From Myxococcus guangdongensis (GTDB lineage: Bacteria; Myxococcota; Myxococcia; Myxococcales; Myxococcaceae), in NCBI RefSeq assembly GCF_024198255.1, contig NZ_JAJVKW010000005.1, forward strand, positions 62,001-126,000: a DNA stretch of 64,000 bases, in the 5' to 3' direction. Under the pieces are notes generated by a model, which saw only the letters and a program-made list of their open reading frames with translations, was not told the DNA's origin and made no database searches. Position 1 is the stretch's first letter. The number at the start of each line of letters is the position of its first letter. Shown one piece after another: positions 1 to 8,646 of this stretch. The translations under genes and the position numbers were made by a program.

Positions 1-274
1 GCAATCTATCGCGAGACACCGGGAGTGCCTTCTCCCTCCCCCGTGCAGTTTGCTTGTCCTGAACACCTCTCCTCGTGGCACCGTCCGTTGCCTGATGTTG
101 GTCGCTCGCGCTGCCCGGTGGGCGCAAGAACGCGTGTCCCATCTCCCGCTCACCTGGGACCGCAGGGCAGGGAGCACCTGTCTGGGATTCTCAGGGAATG
201 AAACGACGCGAAGCTGTTACGGTGCGCGTCATGCGGCGGGATGTGCGACGAGGCTGTGGGACGAGGTTGGTGTC

Positions 275-865
275 ATGAGCGCGCGGCGTGAGGTCCGCGC
301 GGACTTCGACCGGGGTTCCATCGTGATGTATCAGGCGTATCCGGACGCCATCGCGGACGTGGCGGTGGCGACGCAGCGCTTCGGGCCGCCGTTCTCCGTG
401 GGGCGGATGACCTGGATCAAGCCCAGCTTCCTGTGGCTGATGCACCGCTCCAACTGGGGGCGCAAGAGCGGGCAGGAGCGGACGCTGGCGGTGCGCATCC
501 ACCGCGCGGGGTGGGAGGCGGCGCTGGCGGCGGGCGTGCTCACTTCGTACGAGCCCGCCGCCCACGGCTCACCGGACGCGTGGAGGAAGGCCTTCGAGTC
601 GGCGCCGGTCCATGTCCAGTGGGATCCGGAGCGCTCGCTGCGTGGCGCGGGGTTGCCGCAGGACAGCATCCAGGTGGGGCTGGGGCGCGCCATCATCCAG
701 CGCTACGTGGAGGATTGGGCGGTCTCCATCACGGACCTGACGCCGTTGGTGCACAAGCTGCGCAAGCACCTGGACGAGGGGCGCGCGGAGCAGGCCGCGC
801 GGCTGTTGCCCCGCGAGTCCGTCTATCCGGTGCCGGAGGCGCTGGTGCGTCGGCTGGGGATGTGA
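275..865 (+). CDS. DUF4291 family protein
   Basis: A 196-residue protein of the DUF4291 family, whose biochemical function is not established. The family look comes from the early [13 protein letters not shown] segment, the [26 protein letters not shown] core (residues roughly 30-60, read in pieces), and the later charged [10 protein letters not shown] and [15 protein letters not shown] stretches. The frame stays open upstream to position 50, but that extension has no family character, so I use the ATG at 275, which starts [11 protein letters not shown]. No signal peptide or membrane segment is visible. It stands alone, about 100 bases before the next same-strand gene. The 274 bases before it hold no gene I can support. 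Confidence 0.82.
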   Translation: MSARREVRADFDRGSIVMYQAYPDAIADVAVATQRFGPPFSVGRMTWIKPSFLWLMHRSNWGRKSGQERTLAVRIHRAGWEAALAAGVLTSYEPAAHGSPDAWRKAFESAPVHVQWDPERSLRGAGLPQDSIQVGLGRAIIQRYVEDWAVSITDLTPLVHKLRKHLDEGRAEQAARLLPRESVYPVPEALVRRLGM

Positions 866-967
866 ACGGCGCGCGGTGCCTCGCCGGCGGTGTCCGAAGT
901 ACGCTCCGGGCACCTTCCCTCGGGAAGGGTTGGGGTTGTCCGTTCAACTGGAGCTGGGGGTCTGACG

Positions 968-1723
968 ATGGGAATCACGATGTCCCCGCGGGAGTACGCC
1001 ACCGCGTTCCGTCTGCTCGCATCCACCGCGCGCCATCCGGAGAACATCGCGCGGCTCGTCGCGGAGCGCCTGTCGCCCCGCATGCCTTCGTCGCCTTCGC
1101 TGCTGGACGTGGGCGCGGGCTCCGGCAAGGTGGCCCAGGCGCTGGCGCCGCGCTTCGGCGCGCTCACGTTGCTGGAGCCCAACCCGGAGCAGGTGGCGGA
1201 GCTGCGGCTGGAGAAGGCGAAGGTGCTCATCGAGCCCTTCGAGCGGTTCGACGCGTCCGAGCGCTTCGACCTGGTGCTGTGCTCCCACGTCCTGTACCAC
1301 GTGCCGCCTGCCGACTGGCCGGGCTTCATCGACCGGCTCCTGTCGTTCGTGCGCCCCGGAGGCCACGCGCTCCTCGTCATGGCGGCGGGCCGCGGGCCGA
1401 CCTTCGAGCTGTGTCGCGACTTCGCCGACACGCTGAACTTCGGCCAGCTGCTCCTGGACACGATGGGGCGCATGTCGCTGGCGCATGACGTGCTGCCGGC
1501 GATGAGCGGCTTCACCGCGCGCACCTTCGAGGAGATGTTCACCCTCTGCCGCTTCTTCGTGCTGGAGGGGTGTTTCACGGCCGAGCAGCTCGCGGCCATG
1601 GGGCCGGAGCAGGCGCGGGAGATGGACCGGAAGCTGCGCCTGCACGCGGAGCGCTGCCTGCGTCCGGACGGCACCTACCAGCTGGAGCAGGACGAGGACA
1701 TGGTGCTCATCCCGAAGCCCTGA
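968..1723 (+). CDS. class I SAM-dependent methyltransferase
   Basis: A 251-residue methyltransferase of the Rossmann-fold class I type. Motif I is LLDVGAGSGKVAQAL (about residues 41-55), followed by the acidic LLEPNPEQ strand that normally binds the ribose of S-adenosylmethionine. DLVLCSHVLYHVPP is the motif IV region and VRPGGHALLVM the motif VI region. The substrate cannot be told from sequence; the fold variant resembles small-molecule methyltransferases of the UbiE/Methyltransf_11 kind. The ATG at 968 is preferred over GTG at 890 because the 26 extra residues are low-complexity and lie in the intergenic gap; ATG at 980 is also possible. It converges on the DTW gene with 13 bases between stops. 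Confidence 0.85.
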   Translation: MGITMSPREYATAFRLLASTARHPENIARLVAERLSPRMPSSPSLLDVGAGSGKVAQALAPRFGALTLLEPNPEQVAELRLEKAKVLIEPFERFDASERFDLVLCSHVLYHVPPADWPGFIDRLLSFVRPGGHALLVMAAGRGPTFELCRDFADTLNFGQLLLDTMGRMSLAHDVLPAMSGFTARTFEEMFTLCRFFVLEGCFTAEQLAAMGPEQAREMDRKLRLHAERCLRPDGTYQLEQDEDMVLIPKP

Positions 1724-1736
1724 CCCGCGTCCCGGC

Positions 1737-2333
1737 TCAGCGGTTCTGGCTCATCGCCTCGCGGTTGAGCGAGCCGCACTCGGCGATGCGCTGGACGCGC
1801 AGCTGGGCGAGCCGCGCCAGGGGGGCCGCCGTCTGGGGGCCCTCCAGCAGCTCCACGGCGCGGGCAATCGCGTCCAGGGTGGACATGCCCGCGGGGTGGC
1901 TCGGCTCGCGCAGGTGGAGCATCCCGGGGGGCGGTGGTGGCAGCACGAGGCGGGGGAGCAGCCGCAGCGTGGGCAGCCGCTGGCTCATCCGGCGCGCCTG
2001 GGACCAGCTGCCATCCAGCACCACCACCTGCCTGGGAGGCGGGGTGTCCTCGGGGAGCTCGGGCCCGTCCGGGAAGAGCAGCCACGTGCCCGGCTCGGCG
2101 AACAGGGAGCTGTCCAGGACGTCGGCGGGCGAGCCGTGGGTGAGCAGGGTGGCGTTGGTGAGGGCGAGCGCGGCCACCCGGCCGGTGTTGCTCTTCTTGC
2201 GAATCTCCAGCGCGTGCTGCACCAGGAGGAACCGCGTGCGCGTCTGCACGCGGGGAATCTCCGCGCACAGACACAGGTGCGATGGGAGATAGCAGCGGTC
2301 ACATCGGGGGCGGAGGGCAACGCGCGAAGACAT
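1737..2333 (-). CDS. DTW domain protein, probable tRNA-uridine aminocarboxypropyltransferase
   Basis: A 198-residue protein of the DTW family (TapT / YfiP type). Characterised members transfer the 3-amino-3-carboxypropyl group of S-adenosylmethionine to uridine in the tRNA variable loop, making acp3U. It shows an N-terminal cysteine cluster (C11, C14, C21, C23; pattern CxxC-CxC) that probably binds zinc, the VQHALEIRKKSNTGR block that follows it in the family, and the signature VLDGSW (residues 107-110 are DGSW in place of the DTW name motif) leading into SQARRM. The long upstream open frame is ignored; the ATG at 2333 gives the family's usual length. Single gene, convergent with the methyltransferase. 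Confidence 0.88.
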   Translation of the reverse strand: MSSRVALRPRCDRCYLPSHLCLCAEIPRVQTRTRFLLVQHALEIRKKSNTGRVAALALTNATLLTHGSPADVLDSSLFAEPGTWLLFPDGPELPEDTPPPRQVVVLDGSWSQARRMSQRLPTLRLLPRLVLPPPPPGMLHLREPSHPAGMSTLDAIARAVELLEGPQTAAPLARLAQLRVQRIAECGSLNREAMSQNR

Positions 2334-2443
2334 CCTCCGACATCCTGTTCCGCGGCCCCCCGGAAGAGAAGCGTTCGTTTCGGCCCCGCCGGGCGGAGGA
2401 GCCCGGCCCGCTCCCCCGGTGTGATGGAGACAGGCCAGAGGGC

Positions 2444-2602
2444 TCAGCCCAGCAGCCGCTCTCCCAGGAGGAACCCCACCGTCATGGCCACCACGAGCAG
2501 GGCGCCCTGGAGCTTCGGGGGCGCGGGCAGGGGGATGTCGAGCAGCCGGCATCCCGCGCCGATGAGGAGCGCCAGGGCGACACCGATGAGGGCCAGGGTC
2601 AT
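2444..2602 (-). CDS. XapX domain protein (second of a tandem pair)
   Basis: A 52-residue integral membrane protein of the XapX (DUF1427) family, function unknown. It is almost entirely one XapX unit: hydrophobic helix, GCRLLDIPLPAPPKLQGALLV signature (here split at residue 18 onwards), second hydrophobic helix ending GFLLGERLLG. Its ATG (2600-2602) overlaps the stop of the preceding XapX gene by 4 bases (ATGA), so the two are translationally coupled. It is the last gene of the leftward amidohydrolase-MFS unit. It is too short for many gene callers, but the family signature makes it convincing. About 110 bases without a gene separate it from the DTW gene start. Confidence 0.8.
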   Translation of the reverse strand: MTLALIGVALALLIGAGCRLLDIPLPAPPKLQGALLVVAMTVGFLLGERLLG

Positions 2603-2826
2603 GACCTGCTCTCCTGGGTCTCCCCGGTGGGCCCGCCGCAGTGGATGTGATTGCGCGACGGGCGCGAGGCGAGCAGCCGGTCCGTGAGCGTGTAGCCCGT
2701 CGTCATGGTGACGACGAGCAGCGCGCCGACGAGCGCCGGCGGCGCGGGGACGGGGACTCCCAGCCAGCGACAGCCGAAGCCGATGCCCAGGCCCAGCAGC
2801 AGTCCCACACACAGTTTCCAGTTCAC
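2599..2826 (-). CDS. XapX domain protein (first of a tandem pair)
   Basis: A 75-residue membrane protein of the XapX family: hydrophobic helix LCVGLLLGLGIGFGCRW, then VPVPAPPALVGALLVV and a second helix ending TGYTLTDRLL, with a 25-residue polar tail that its partner lacks. It starts with GTG at 2826, which overlaps the TGA of the MFS gene (GTGA, positions 2823-2826), and it overlaps the next XapX gene by 4 bases. XapX proteins are often found beside hydrolases and transporters, but their role is not known. Two back-to-back copies suggest a small hetero-oligomer or a recent duplication; their sequences are clearly related but diverged. Confidence 0.8.
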   Translation of the reverse strand: MNWKLCVGLLLGLGIGFGCRWLGVPVPAPPALVGALLVVTMTTGYTLTDRLLASRPSRNHIHCGGPTGETQESRS

Positions 2827-4478
2827 GCGTCGTTCTCCGAGGGGATGAAGCGAGGGGGCGTCGGCGCGGCGCCGACGTAGTGATGGACCACGGGGGGCTG
2901 GGCGCCCTGGTGCAGCGCGCGCAGCTGTTCCTGCAGTGCCTTCTCCTCATGGGTGACGCGCTCGTGCTGGCGCAGGTGCTCCATCCAGGAGCCGAGGACG
3001 AAGTACTCGAGGAACCGTCCGGGCTCCGTCGTGTCCTCCATCACGCCCCACTGCACGGCGCCGTCGCGCTGTCGCGTGTCGCCGAGCTGGTGCACCAGGG
3101 GCAGGAACGCCGCGCGCCCTGTTGGGGCGATGCGGTACTCCACCGTCACCAGCACCGGGCCCTGGTCCTTCCCGAGGTCGTCGGAGACCTGGGGCGTGGG
3201 CCAGTGGGCGGACGGCGCGGTGTTGCGAGCCATGGCCTGTCCCAGGCGGAAGCGCAGCGAGAAGAAGCCCGCGAGCACCGCCGCGCCCGCCGCCACCGTC
3301 AGCGACACGGGCACGCCGAAGCGCTGGGACACCGAACCCCACACCAGGCCTCCGCCGGCCATGCCCGCGGAGAACACCACGATGTAGAGCGACAGCGCGC
3401 GGGCGCGCACCCAAGTGGGCACCGACAGGTGCGTGGCCGTCTGGAGCGAGGACAGCACGCTGATCCACGCCAGGCCGTTGGCCACCATGGCCACGCCCAG
3501 CACGGGCAGGCTGCGCACGAAGGCCACCGTCACCATGGTGAGCGCGTAGAGCAGCGTCGCCCCCAGCACCAACCGGTCCACGCCCCACCGCGCGCGCAGC
3601 CGGGGCAACACGACGGCGCCCGCCACCGCGCCCGCGCCGATGCACGTGAGCAGGAGTCCGTACGTCCCCGCGCCCGCGCCCAGCTCCTTGCGCACGACGA
3701 TGGCGAGCTGCGCGGGCAGGGCGCTCGCGAAGGCGTAGAAGCAGGCGGACTTGAGCAGCACCGAGCGCAAATCTCCCGAGCGCGACGCGTACCGCAGCCC
3801 TCCGCGCAGCGCGGTGCCGAAGGGCTCCGACGGGAGCGTGGAGGCCTCCTTCACGCGTCGCCAGGACACGAGCGCCAGCAGCACGCCCAGATAGGAGACC
3901 GCGTCCACGGAGAAGGCCCACCCGGCGCCGAAGCGCGCGACGATGAGACCTCCGAGCGCGGGCCCCACCGAGCGCGCGATGTTCATCCCGATGGAGCTCA
4001 GCGCCACGGCGGGCGCGAGCAGGGGCCTGGGGACCAGCTCCGCGGTGGTGGCCGCCTGCGCCGGCATGGCCATGGCCGCGCCCATGCCCAGGGCGAACGT
4101 CAGCCCCAGCAGCGTCCACTCCGTCAGCTCGCCCACCATGGAGATCCACGCGAGCAGCGTGGCCATGACCAGCATCCACAGCTGGATGGTGATGAGGTAG
4201 CGCCGCCGGTCGACGATGTCCGCCAGCGTGCCCGCCGCCAGCGCGAACACGACGACGGGCAGCGTCGTCGCGGACTGCACCGCCGCCACCATCAGCGGCG
4301 AGCCGGTGCGCTCCGACATGAACCACGCCGCGGCCACGTCGTGCACCCAGGTGCCGATGTGGCTGGCCAGCACCGCGAGCCACAGCGTGCGGAACGTGGC
4401 GTGACGCAGGGGCGCCAGGGCCCCCACCTCCTGGGCCACGGGCGCGGGGCTCACCGCGACCTTCGCTTCAGAAGGCAT
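2823..4478 (-). CDS. MFS transporter, MFS_3 / EntS-like, with C-terminal soluble domain
   Basis: A 551-residue major facilitator of the MFS_3 group, which includes the enterobactin exporter EntS. Residues about 20-430 carry some 10-12 membrane helices beginning FRTLWLAVLASHIGTWVHDV, with the loop DIVDRRRYLI (motif A-like) near residue 90. Residues about 445-545 form a soluble domain (VLVTVEYRIAPTGRAAF onwards), typical of this subgroup and resembling the antibiotic-biosynthesis-monooxygenase ferredoxin-like fold. Its start overlaps the end of the amidohydrolase gene by 11 bases and its stop overlaps the first XapX gene by 4, so it sits in the middle of an operon. The likely role is efflux of a small molecule; the substrate is unknown. 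Confidence 0.85.
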   Translation of the reverse strand: MPSEAKVAVSPAPVAQEVGALAPLRHATFRTLWLAVLASHIGTWVHDVAAAWFMSERTGSPLMVAAVQSATTLPVVVFALAAGTLADIVDRRRYLITIQLWMLVMATLLAWISMVGELTEWTLLGLTFALGMGAAMAMPAQAATTAELVPRPLLAPAVALSSIGMNIARSVGPALGGLIVARFGAGWAFSVDAVSYLGVLLALVSWRRVKEASTLPSEPFGTALRGGLRYASRSGDLRSVLLKSACFYAFASALPAQLAIVVRKELGAGAGTYGLLLTCIGAGAVAGAVVLPRLRARWGVDRLVLGATLLYALTMVTVAFVRSLPVLGVAMVANGLAWISVLSSLQTATHLSVPTWVRARALSLYIVVFSAGMAGGGLVWGSVSQRFGVPVSLTVAAGAAVLAGFFSLRFRLGQAMARNTAPSAHWPTPQVSDDLGKDQGPVLVTVEYRIAPTGRAAFLPLVHQLGDTRQRDGAVQWGVMEDTTEPGRFLEYFVLGSWMEHLRQHERVTHEEKALQEQLRALHQGAQPPVVHHYVGAAPTPPRFIPSENDA

Positions 4479-6324
4479 GGCAGAGGCACCCCAGCGCTCC
4501 CCAGAAGCCCGTCACATCGGAGGTGGGGACCTCGTGTCTCGATGCGTGGGTCCTTCCATGTCCGTGCACGGCGCAGGCGTCGCCGTGGGCATGTGACGCC
4601 TTGGCGAAGGCCTGGCGGGCCTGGGCCAGCGTGCCGCCCTGGTAGCCACCGAAGCGGTTCACCGGCGACCAGTCCGGCATGGGCCGGGGCAGCCTGGGGG
4701 CCATCGGCTCGAAGTCTCCCGTGCCGTGCACCACCCGGCCGCCCACCACCGTCAGCACGCTGGTGATGTGCTGGATGGACTCCTCGGGCACCTGGAAGTA
4801 GTCCGAGGACAACACGGTGAAGTCCGCGAGGTAGCCCTGCTTGAGCAGTCCCTTCTTCTCCTGCTCGTGGGAGAACCACGCGCTGCCGTGGGTCCACAGG
4901 CGCAGGGCCTCCTCGCGCTCCAGCAGGTTGTCCTCGCCGTACATGGACAGGCCGCCCAGCGTGCGGCCCGTGACGAGCCAGTACAGCGCCACCCAGGGGT
5001 TGTAGCTGGCCACGCGCGTGGCGTCCGTGCCCGCGCCCACCGGCACGCCCAGCTCCAGCATCTTCCGGACGGGCGGCGTGCGGCGCAGGGCCTGCGGGCC
5101 GTAGCGCTCCTGGAAGTACTCACCCTGGTAGACCATGCGGTGCTGCACGGCGATGCCGCCGCTGAGCGCGCGCACCCGCTCGATGTTGCGCTCGGAGATG
5201 GTCTCCGCGTGGTCGATGAACCAGTGCAGGCCGTCCAGCGGCACCTCCCGGTTCACCTTCTCGTAGACGTCCAGCACCCGGCGGATGCTCTCGTCGTAGG
5301 TGGCGTGGATGCGGAAGGGCCAACGCTTGCTGGCGAGCAGGTGGACGACGGACTCCAGCTCGCCCTCCATGCCCGCGGGCAGCTCGGGGCGCGGCATGCG
5401 GAAGTCCTCGAAGTCCGCGGCGGAGAACACCAGCATCTCGCCCGCGCCGTTGTGGCGCATCATGTCGTCGCCCTGCCGGGGCGAGAGCATGCCCGTCCAG
5501 CGCTCGAAGTCCGCCTGCTCGGAGCCCTTCTTCTGGGTGAAGAGGTTGTAGGCGATGCGCACCGTCAGCTCACCGTCGGCGTGCAGCTTCTGGATGATGT
5601 CGTAGTCCTCCGGGTAGTTCTGGAAGCCGCCGCCCGCGTCGATGACGGAGGTGACGCCCAGCCGGTTGAGCTCGCGCATGAAGTGGCGCGTGGAGTTGAG
5701 CTGGTACTCCGGTGGCAGCCTGGGGCCCAGCGCGAGCGTGGCGTAGAGGATGAGCGCGTTGGGGCTGGCCAGGAGCAGGCCGGTGGGGTTGCCGCGCGCG
5801 TCGCGCTCGATGCGGCCTCCGGGAGGCTCGGGCGTGTCCTTGCCGTAGCCCACCGCGCGCAGGGCGGCGCCGTTGAGCAGGGCGCGGTCGTACAGGTGCA
5901 GGATGAAGACGGGCGTCTCGGGCGCGGCGGCGTTGAGCTCGTCGAGCGTGGGCAGGCGCTTCTCGACGAACTGGTGCTCGCTGAAGCCGCCCACCACGCG
6001 GACCCACTGGGGCGCGGGCGTGCGGGCCGCCTGCTCGCGCAGCATCGCCATGGCGTCCGCCAGCGAGCGCACGCCGTCCCACCGCAGCTCCAGGTTGTAG
6101 TTGAGCCCGCCGCGAATCAGGTGGATGTGGCTGTCATTGAGGCCCGGGACGAGCCTGCGGCCGCCCGCGTCGATGACGCGCGTGACGGCCGTCGCGAGCG
6201 CCATGATGTCTCGCTCGTCTCCCACGGCCTCCACGACGCCGTCGGTGACGGCCAGGGCTTGGGCCTGGGGGAGGTCTCTATCCAGGGTGGTGACGCGGGC
6301 GTTGCGGACAATCAGGTCGGCCAT
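4468..6324 (-). CDS. amidohydrolase of the Amidohydro_3 (YtcJ-like) family
   Basis: A 618-residue metal-dependent hydrolase. It opens with the composite-sandwich strand DLIVRNARVTTLDRD, then the metal-binding NDSHIHL motif near residue 73, and continues with the long insert and FIDHAETIS and GAGTDATRVASYNPW segments of the TIM barrel; the C-terminal sandwich returns as KQGYLADFTVLSSDYF. Family members cleave amide or formamide bonds; the substrate here is unknown. The last 60 residues are unusual, rich in His and Cys (ASHAHGDACAVHGHGRTHASR, then CLCHAF). No signal peptide. It starts 101 bases after an isochorismatase-like gene and overlaps the MFS gene by 11 bases. Confidence 0.87.
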   Translation of the reverse strand: MADLIVRNARVTTLDRDLPQAQALAVTDGVVEAVGDERDIMALATAVTRVIDAGGRRLVPGLNDSHIHLIRGGLNYNLELRWDGVRSLADAMAMLREQAARTPAPQWVRVVGGFSEHQFVEKRLPTLDELNAAAPETPVFILHLYDRALLNGAALRAVGYGKDTPEPPGGRIERDARGNPTGLLLASPNALILYATLALGPRLPPEYQLNSTRHFMRELNRLGVTSVIDAGGGFQNYPEDYDIIQKLHADGELTVRIAYNLFTQKKGSEQADFERWTGMLSPRQGDDMMRHNGAGEMLVFSAADFEDFRMPRPELPAGMEGELESVVHLLASKRWPFRIHATYDESIRRVLDVYEKVNREVPLDGLHWFIDHAETISERNIERVRALSGGIAVQHRMVYQGEYFQERYGPQALRRTPPVRKMLELGVPVGAGTDATRVASYNPWVALYWLVTGRTLGGLSMYGEDNLLEREEALRLWTHGSAWFSHEQEKKGLLKQGYLADFTVLSSDYFQVPEESIQHITSVLTVVGGRVVHGTGDFEPMAPRLPRPMPDWSPVNRFGGYQGGTLAQARQAFAKASHAHGDACAVHGHGRTHASRHEVPTSDVTGFWGALGCLCHAF

Positions 6325-6425
6325 GAGGGGACTCGTGCTGAGGGGGATGCGGGACGACGACCCGGCGGCGTGCTCGAGTGGGGCTTCGAGGCCATCGCCG
6401 GGGTACGGAGTAGGCTCGGCGGACG

Positions 6426-7085
6426 TCAGTGACCGCCGCCCTCGGAGGCGTTGAACATGCTCTTGGCGTACTGCACGCCCAGGCCGTAGCCGCCGCCGTG
6501 GGCCACGGCCACGCCCGTCGTCATGGCGTAGGTGGCGCCTCGGGCCCAGTCGCGCTGCAACTCCAGCAGGTACTGGAGGCTCGTCACGGGGATGGCGCCG
6601 GCCTGCACCATGCGCTGCACGGCGCGCTCGTGCGCCTCCTGGGAGATGTCACCGCTGGCGTCGGTGATGACATACACCTGGAAGCCCTGGTCGATGGCGG
6701 ACAACACCGGGCCGACGATGCACACGCTCGTCCAGAGGCCGGCGAACACGACGCGCGCCTTGTCGAAGCGGTTGACCTGGTCGGTGACGTTCGGGTCCTC
6801 CCAGCAGTTCATCGTGGTGCGGTCGATGACCTTCGCCTCGGGGAAGACCTCCTTGATTTCGGGGAACAGCGGGCCGGAGAAGCTCTTCTCCGCGACGGTG
6901 GTGAGCAGCGTGGGGACGCGGAAGCCCGCGGCGGCCTTGCAGATGAGCGCGGTGTTGTTGCGCAGGAGCGGCAGCTCGATGCTGTGCGTGGCGAAGGCCA
7001 TCTGCGACTGGTGGTCCACCAGGATGAGCGCGTGGTTGTCCGGGGTGAGCAGGCTCTTGCCGGGCGTGGGGGAGGCGTTGGGCAT
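6426..7085 (-). CDS. isochorismatase-family cysteine hydrolase (YcaC-like)
   Basis: A 219-residue cysteine hydrolase. The catalytic triad is visible: D24 in LILVDHQSQMAF, K67 in TTVAEKSFSGP, and nucleophile C122 in GLWTSVCIVGP. YcaC-type members hydrolyse amides or related small compounds; this one probably acts in the same pathway as the amidohydrolase that follows it on the strand 101 bases on. The ATG at 7085 begins MPNASPTPGKSLL; an in-frame ATG at 7139 would add 18 residues without family similarity. The gene diverges from the response regulator with about 170 bases between starts, which must hold both promoters, though none is obvious by eye. Confidence 0.87.
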   Translation of the reverse strand: MPNASPTPGKSLLTPDNHALILVDHQSQMAFATHSIELPLLRNNTALICKAAAGFRVPTLLTTVAEKSFSGPLFPEIKEVFPEAKVIDRTTMNCWEDPNVTDQVNRFDKARVVFAGLWTSVCIVGPVLSAIDQGFQVYVITDASGDISQEAHERAVQRMVQAGAIPVTSLQYLLELQRDWARGATYAMTTGVAVAHGGGYGLGVQYAKSMFNASEGGGH

Positions 7086-7253
7086 GGGTCGTCTCGGGGG
7101 ACTTCGGGGTGTCAGGGAATTGATTTCAGTCCTTGTCATGAAACACGGGGAGGTCCGTGTCGGCATCACCCGAATGGGGGATGCGCCGGCCAGGGGTTCC
7201 GCCTCGGGGATGTGAGTCTTTTCACGGGCGGCGACGGGGGTACCTTGCGACGC

Positions 7254-7886
7254 ATGACTTCGAAGGACGCGAACATCCGCATCCTGGTGGTCGACGACCA
7301 TCCGATGTTGCGTGAAGGGCTCTGCGGGATGATTGCCAGTCAGCCGGACATGACGCTCGTGGCCGAGGCGGAGACGGGCGAGCAGGCGTTGCAGGCGTAC
7401 CGGGCGCACACGCCGGACATCACGTTGATGGACGTGCAGATGCCGGGGATGAACGGCATCGACGCCATCACCGCCATCCGCGCCGAGTTCCCCACGGCGC
7501 GCATCATCGTGCTGACGACGTACAAGGGGGATGCGCAGGCGCTGCGCGCCATCAAGGCGGGGGCGTCCGGCTACCTGCTCAAGAGCATGCTGCGCAAGGA
7601 GCTGGTGGAGACCCTCCGCAGCGTGCATGCGGGCCGTCGCCGCATCGCCGCGGACATCGCGTCGGAGCTGGCGGAGCACGTGGCGGATGACGAGCTGACG
7701 GCGCGCGAGCGGGAGGTGTTGAGTCGCGTGGCCGCGGGCAACGCGAACAAGGAGGTCGCCGCGCAGATGGGCATCTCCGAGGAGACCGTCAAGACGCACA
7801 TGAAGAACGTGCTGACGAAGCTCTCCGCGCGGGACAGGACGCACGCCGTGGTGGTGGCGATGCGCCGGGGCATCATCGACCTCTGA
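7254..7886 (+). CDS. NarL/FixJ-type response regulator
   Basis: A 210-residue two-component response regulator. The receiver domain (residues 8-125) has the acidic pair D14-D15 in ILVVDDHP, phospho-acceptor D60 in ITLMDVQMPGMNG, the conserved TT after the fourth strand (VLTTYKGDAQ) and the lysine in GYLLKSM. The LuxR-type helix-turn-helix spans about residues 148-205 (LTAREREVL to VKTHMKNVLTKL). No histidine kinase lies beside it. It is divergent from the isochorismatase-amidohydrolase-MFS-XapX unit, so control of that unit is a reasonable guess, not a demonstrated link. It converges on the GNAT gene with 4 bases between stops. Confidence 0.93.
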   Translation: MTSKDANIRILVVDDHPMLREGLCGMIASQPDMTLVAEAETGEQALQAYRAHTPDITLMDVQMPGMNGIDAITAIRAEFPTARIIVLTTYKGDAQALRAIKAGASGYLLKSMLRKELVETLRSVHAGRRRIAADIASELAEHVADDELTAREREVLSRVAAGNANKEVAAQMGISEETVKTHMKNVLTKLSARDRTHAVVVAMRRGIIDL

Positions 7887-7890
7887 GTGC

Positions 7891-8388
7891 TCAGGGCTTC
7901 GGGGCCGTGTCGGCTGTGGCCTCGCGGGTCATCTCCACCATGGTGGGGCGCCAGCCCAGGCGGGCGAACATGCGCTGCGCGGCCTCGTTCTTCGCAGCGG
8001 TGTGCAGCACGACGCGCGGCACGCCCAGGGCGGTGAGCCGACGCATCAGCTCCTCGGCGAGCTGGGCGCCCACGCCCGCCTTGCGCGCCTTGGCGTCCAC
8101 CCAGAGGTCGTGGAAGCCGCCGGAGCGGTCCAACAGGGCGTTCCAGTCCACGGCCTCCACGCGGCCGTAGGCGTAGCCCACCACTTCGCCGTCCATCTCC
8201 GCGACGATGACGACGGCGTCGGCCTTCTTCGCCTCGCGTCCCAGCCACCAGCGGTAACCGGACTCGACGTCGTCGGGCATCATGAAGCGCTGTGGGTCGA
8301 AGTCGTGGTGGAGCTGCGCGAGCGCCGCGCCCATGCGGCCCAGGGCGGGCTCGTCGGAGGGCTGGGCGGGACGGAGGGTGACGGCCAT
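7891..8388 (-). CDS. GNAT family N-acetyltransferase
   Basis: A 165-residue GNAT acetyltransferase. The acetyl-CoA pyrophosphate-binding loop is RKAGVGAQLAEEL (about residues 102-114), preceded by the strand GFHDLWVDAKA. The C-terminal HTAAKNEAAQRMFARLGWRP block is the usual GNAT motif B with its Asn and aromatic end. The substrate is unknown: these small stand-alone enzymes acetylate amines of antibiotics, amino acids or proteins. The ATG at 8388 gives the normal length. Convergent with the response regulator gene. Confidence 0.88.
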   Translation of the reverse strand: MAVTLRPAQPSDEPALGRMGAALAQLHHDFDPQRFMMPDDVESGYRWWLGREAKKADAVVIVAEMDGEVVGYAYGRVEAVDWNALLDRSGGFHDLWVDAKARKAGVGAQLAEELMRRLTALGVPRVVLHTAAKNEAAQRMFARLGWRPTMVEMTREATADTAPKP

Positions 8389-8540
8389 GCGGATCTCCTG
8401 ATGCGGGCCGCGCGAGAGGGGCGCGGGGCGGAGAGACTCACACAGGCCCGGAGCCTGTGCACGGCTCGCGTCGTCACTGTGGAGTGGTGGACCGTGTCGT
8501 CCAGGGCTGACCGTTGCACGGGAGGGGACGGGTGTCGCGC

Positions 8541-8646
8541 TGGAGGGCTACGAAAGTCCGGCTGAAAACGGGCCATGGGCTGGAGGGCTACGAAAGTCTG
8601 GCTGAAAACGGGCCATGGGCTGGAGGGCTACGAAAGTCCGGCTTAA
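8541..8646. repeat. 40-bp tandem repeat, about 2.6 copies
   Basis: Two full 40-base copies (8541-8580 and 8581-8620) and a partial third (from 8621) follow each other head to tail; the unit begins tggagggctacgaaagtc. The full copies differ by a single base (ccg versus ctg) and the third decays after the first 26 bases. They lie in the 475-base gene-free stretch between the divergent GNAT gene and the gene at 8864. No unique spacers separate the units, so this is not a CRISPR array. No coding frame through the repeat looks real. The rest of the gap shows nothing I can name. Confidence 0.9.

Noticed and set aside
2880-4766. Plus-strand frame of about 628 codons opposite the MFS gene
   Set aside because: Arg/His-rich, no motif; the opposite strand encodes a clear MFS transporter.
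4726-6432. Plus-strand frame of about 568 codons opposite the amidohydrolase gene
   Set aside because: Composition artefact; the minus strand holds the metal-binding motif and full family pattern.
8541-8646. 40-bp repeat as a CRISPR array
   Set aside because: Units are adjacent with no unique spacers, only 2.6 copies, and no cas genes are near.
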